Source of the DNA: Rubrobacteraceae bacterium
GTDB taxonomy: Bacteria > Actinomycetota > Rubrobacteria > Rubrobacterales > Rubrobacteraceae
Length of the DNA: 13,929 nt
Assembly (NCBI GenBank): GCA_030447045.1
Contig: JAUJMB010000029.1
Coordinates: forward strand, 1 to 13,929
Reading direction: 5' to 3'
Made by a program: the position numbers and the translations under genes
The notes under the pieces: model-generated
What the model was told of the DNA's origin: nothing
The model's input: the letters and a program-made list of their open reading frames with translations, nothing else
The model's database searches: none
Shown here: positions 12,853-13,929 of the stretch, piece after piece
Position numbering within the stretch: the stretch's first letter is position 1
Layout: every line of letters begins with the position of its first letter

Positions 12853-13929
12853 AGGTCGAAGAGCGGGAGAGTGGCTCCGTCGGCAGGTGGACCAGGAAGG
12901 TGGAGCCCTGGCCGACCTCGCTCTCCACGGAGATGCCGCCGCCGTGCATCTCGATGATCTGCTTGCTGATGGCGAGCCCGAGACCGCTCCCCCCGGTGGC
13001 CCGCGAGCGATCCTTGTTCACCCGGTAGAAGCGCTCAAAGAGCTGCTCGATGTCCTCCGGCGGGATGCCGATGCCCGTGTCCTTTATGCGGACGGTCGTC
13101 CAGAAAGGGCCCTCATTCACGGTGACGTCCACCCGGTCGCCTGCGTCCGAGTACTTGATGGCGTTGTCCAGCAGGTTCAGGAAGACCTGGTAGAGCTTCT
13201 GGACGTCGCAGACGCAGCGGTGCTCGGCCCCGTCCTCGAAGTAGATCTCGATGCCGAAGCGCTGGGCCTTCGTCTCGACGCTCCTGATGGCGGTCCGGAT
13301 CACCTCCCCCAGGTCCGCGGGGCCCACCTCGAGCTGGTACTGCCAGGAGTCCATCTGGGCGAGCGTCATCAGCTCGTCGACCATGCCCCGGATGCGCGCG
13401 AGCTCCCCCTCGGCGAGCTCTAAGGCCCTGCGCTCCAGCGGGTCGAGCCTCTCCCGCGCCCGCTCCAGCAGGCCGACCGCGCTCTGGATGGTCGTGAGCG
13501 GCGTCCTTAGTTCGTGGGAGAAGTCCGAGACGAAGGCCGTTTTCGCCTTCTCCAGGGAGCGGTGCTCGGTTATGTCCCTGACGGCGAGGATGATGCCGGC
13601 GTCGTTGCCCGACCCGCCCGTCTCCCGCCGGTCCATCCTGGCGGCGTAGGCCCAGAAGGTCTTCTCCCCGAACTCGACCTCCCTGACGGCGACCCCGTTG
13701 GCCGCGGCCTCCCTGACGCACCGGACGATGCCATCCGGCGTCCCGAGCTCGTCGAGGGGGCGGCCCTGGTCGGAGCGTCGGACGCCGAGCATCCTGGCCG
13801 CCGCGGGGTTCACCATCGTCACCCGCTCGGCCGGGTCCGTGGCGATGACCGCCTCGGGTGAGGCCTCGAGCACCGCCTCCAGGCGGCTCTTCTGCTCCTG
13901 GATCTCCCCGACGTAGTGCTCTATCTCCT
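12842..13929 (-). CDS. Sensor histidine kinase (PAS-HisKA-HATPase), partial at N-terminus
   Basis: The visible 361 residues begin in a coiled linker (EIEHYVGEIQEQKSRLEAVLEA) that typically follows a HAMP domain, so the sensor and membrane parts lie beyond the right edge. A PAS domain follows (SPEAVIATDPAERVTMVNPAAARML to RDITEHR). Next comes the dimerisation/phosphoacceptor helix with FVSDFSHELRTPLTTI, whose histidine codon is near 13514-13516. The ATPase domain contains the N box LLDNAIKYS, G1 DTGIGIP, F box FERFYRV and G2 GSGLGLAI. All catalytic boxes are intact. This layout is that of WalK/VicK/PhoR-type membrane kinases. The cognate regulator would be expected upstream, outside the window. 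The stop (12842-12844) overlaps the lipoprotein gene. Confidence 0.95.
   Translation of the reverse strand, partial: EIEHYVGEIQEQKSRLEAVLEASPEAVIATDPAERVTMVNPAAARMLGVRRSDQGRPLDELGTPDGIVRCVREAAANGVAVREVEFGEKTFWAYAARMDRRETGGSGNDAGIILAVRDITEHRSLEKAKTAFVSDFSHELRTPLTTIQSAVGLLERARERLDPLERRALELAEGELARIRGMVDELMTLAQMDSWQYQLEVGPADLGEVIRTAIRSVETKAQRFGIEIYFEDGAEHRCVCDVQKLYQVFLNLLDNAIKYSDAGDRVDVTVNEGPFWTTVRIKDTGIGIPPEDIEQLFERFYRVNKDRSRATGGSGLGLAISKQIIEMHGGGISVESEVGQGSTFLVHLPTEPLSRSSTYAM

Noticed and set aside
1..13929. A mobile element, prophage, defence island or CRISPR array
   Set aside because: No transposase, integrase, phage or nuclease motifs, no long terminal repeats and no regularly spaced repeats were seen; base composition and codon style look uniform apart from short AT-rich promoter sites.

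Overview
The window is a high-G+C bacterial chromosome segment, roughly two thirds G+C by eye. Coding regions use G/C third positions and AGG arginine codons frequently, and there are GTG and TTG starts. Gene content (a single-chain glycyl-tRNA synthetase, an archaeal-type 2-phosphoglycerate kinase with an ATP-cone, paired split-barrel flavin/F420-type proteins, a kinase-lipoprotein operon) suggests an actinomycete, most likely Rubrobacter or a close relative. That placement is inference from gene content and style, not a database result. No tRNA, rRNA, CRISPR array, phage gene or insertion sequence was seen, so this looks like ordinary chromosome rather than an island.

Layout, left to right. 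(1) 1-395, minus: N-terminal part of a membrane-anchored protein with an Ig-like exterior, running off the left edge. (2) 396-859: a 464-bp divergent intergenic stretch with a short GC stem-loop at 653-667. (3) 860-2390, plus: a four-helix membrane protein with histidines in its helices, then two overlapping genes for PNPOx-like split-barrel proteins. (4) 2448-3830, minus: glycyl-tRNA synthetase. (5) 4053-5195, plus: a PLP-dependent class I/II aminotransferase, divergent from glyQS. (6) 5310-7948, minus: a two-gene metal resistance operon, a CadC-like ArsR repressor and a Cd/Zn/Pb P1B-type ATPase, with a 26-bp imperfect palindrome overlapping the repressor's ribosome binding site. (7) 8089-10772, plus: a compact cluster that starts with an apparently leaderless DUF4126 membrane protein, followed by 2-phosphoglycerate kinase, a YtxH-like protein and a GNAT-like protein. 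(8) 10837-11082, minus: a cysteine-rich small ORF of uncertain status. (9) 11135-13929, minus: a translationally coupled set of sensor histidine kinase (continuing past the right edge), beta-propeller lipoprotein and membrane-anchored Ig-fold (CARDB-like) protein.

How the genes work together. The repressor and ATPase form a textbook metal-sensing efflux circuit. The kinase, lipoprotein and Ig-fold genes overlap by 11 and 4 bases, so they are probably one envelope-sensing unit, organised like the actinobacterial MtrB-LpqB pair but with a different domain make-up. The DUF4126/2PGK/YtxH/GNAT genes are close-set and co-directional. The kinase is the only member with a predictable reaction (2-phosphoglycerate to 2,3-bisphosphoglycerate), and its role outside methanogens is not explained by anything in the window. 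I found no clearly new defence or mobile system. The kinase-lipoprotein-CARDB module and the bacterial 2PGK cluster are the most unusual items.
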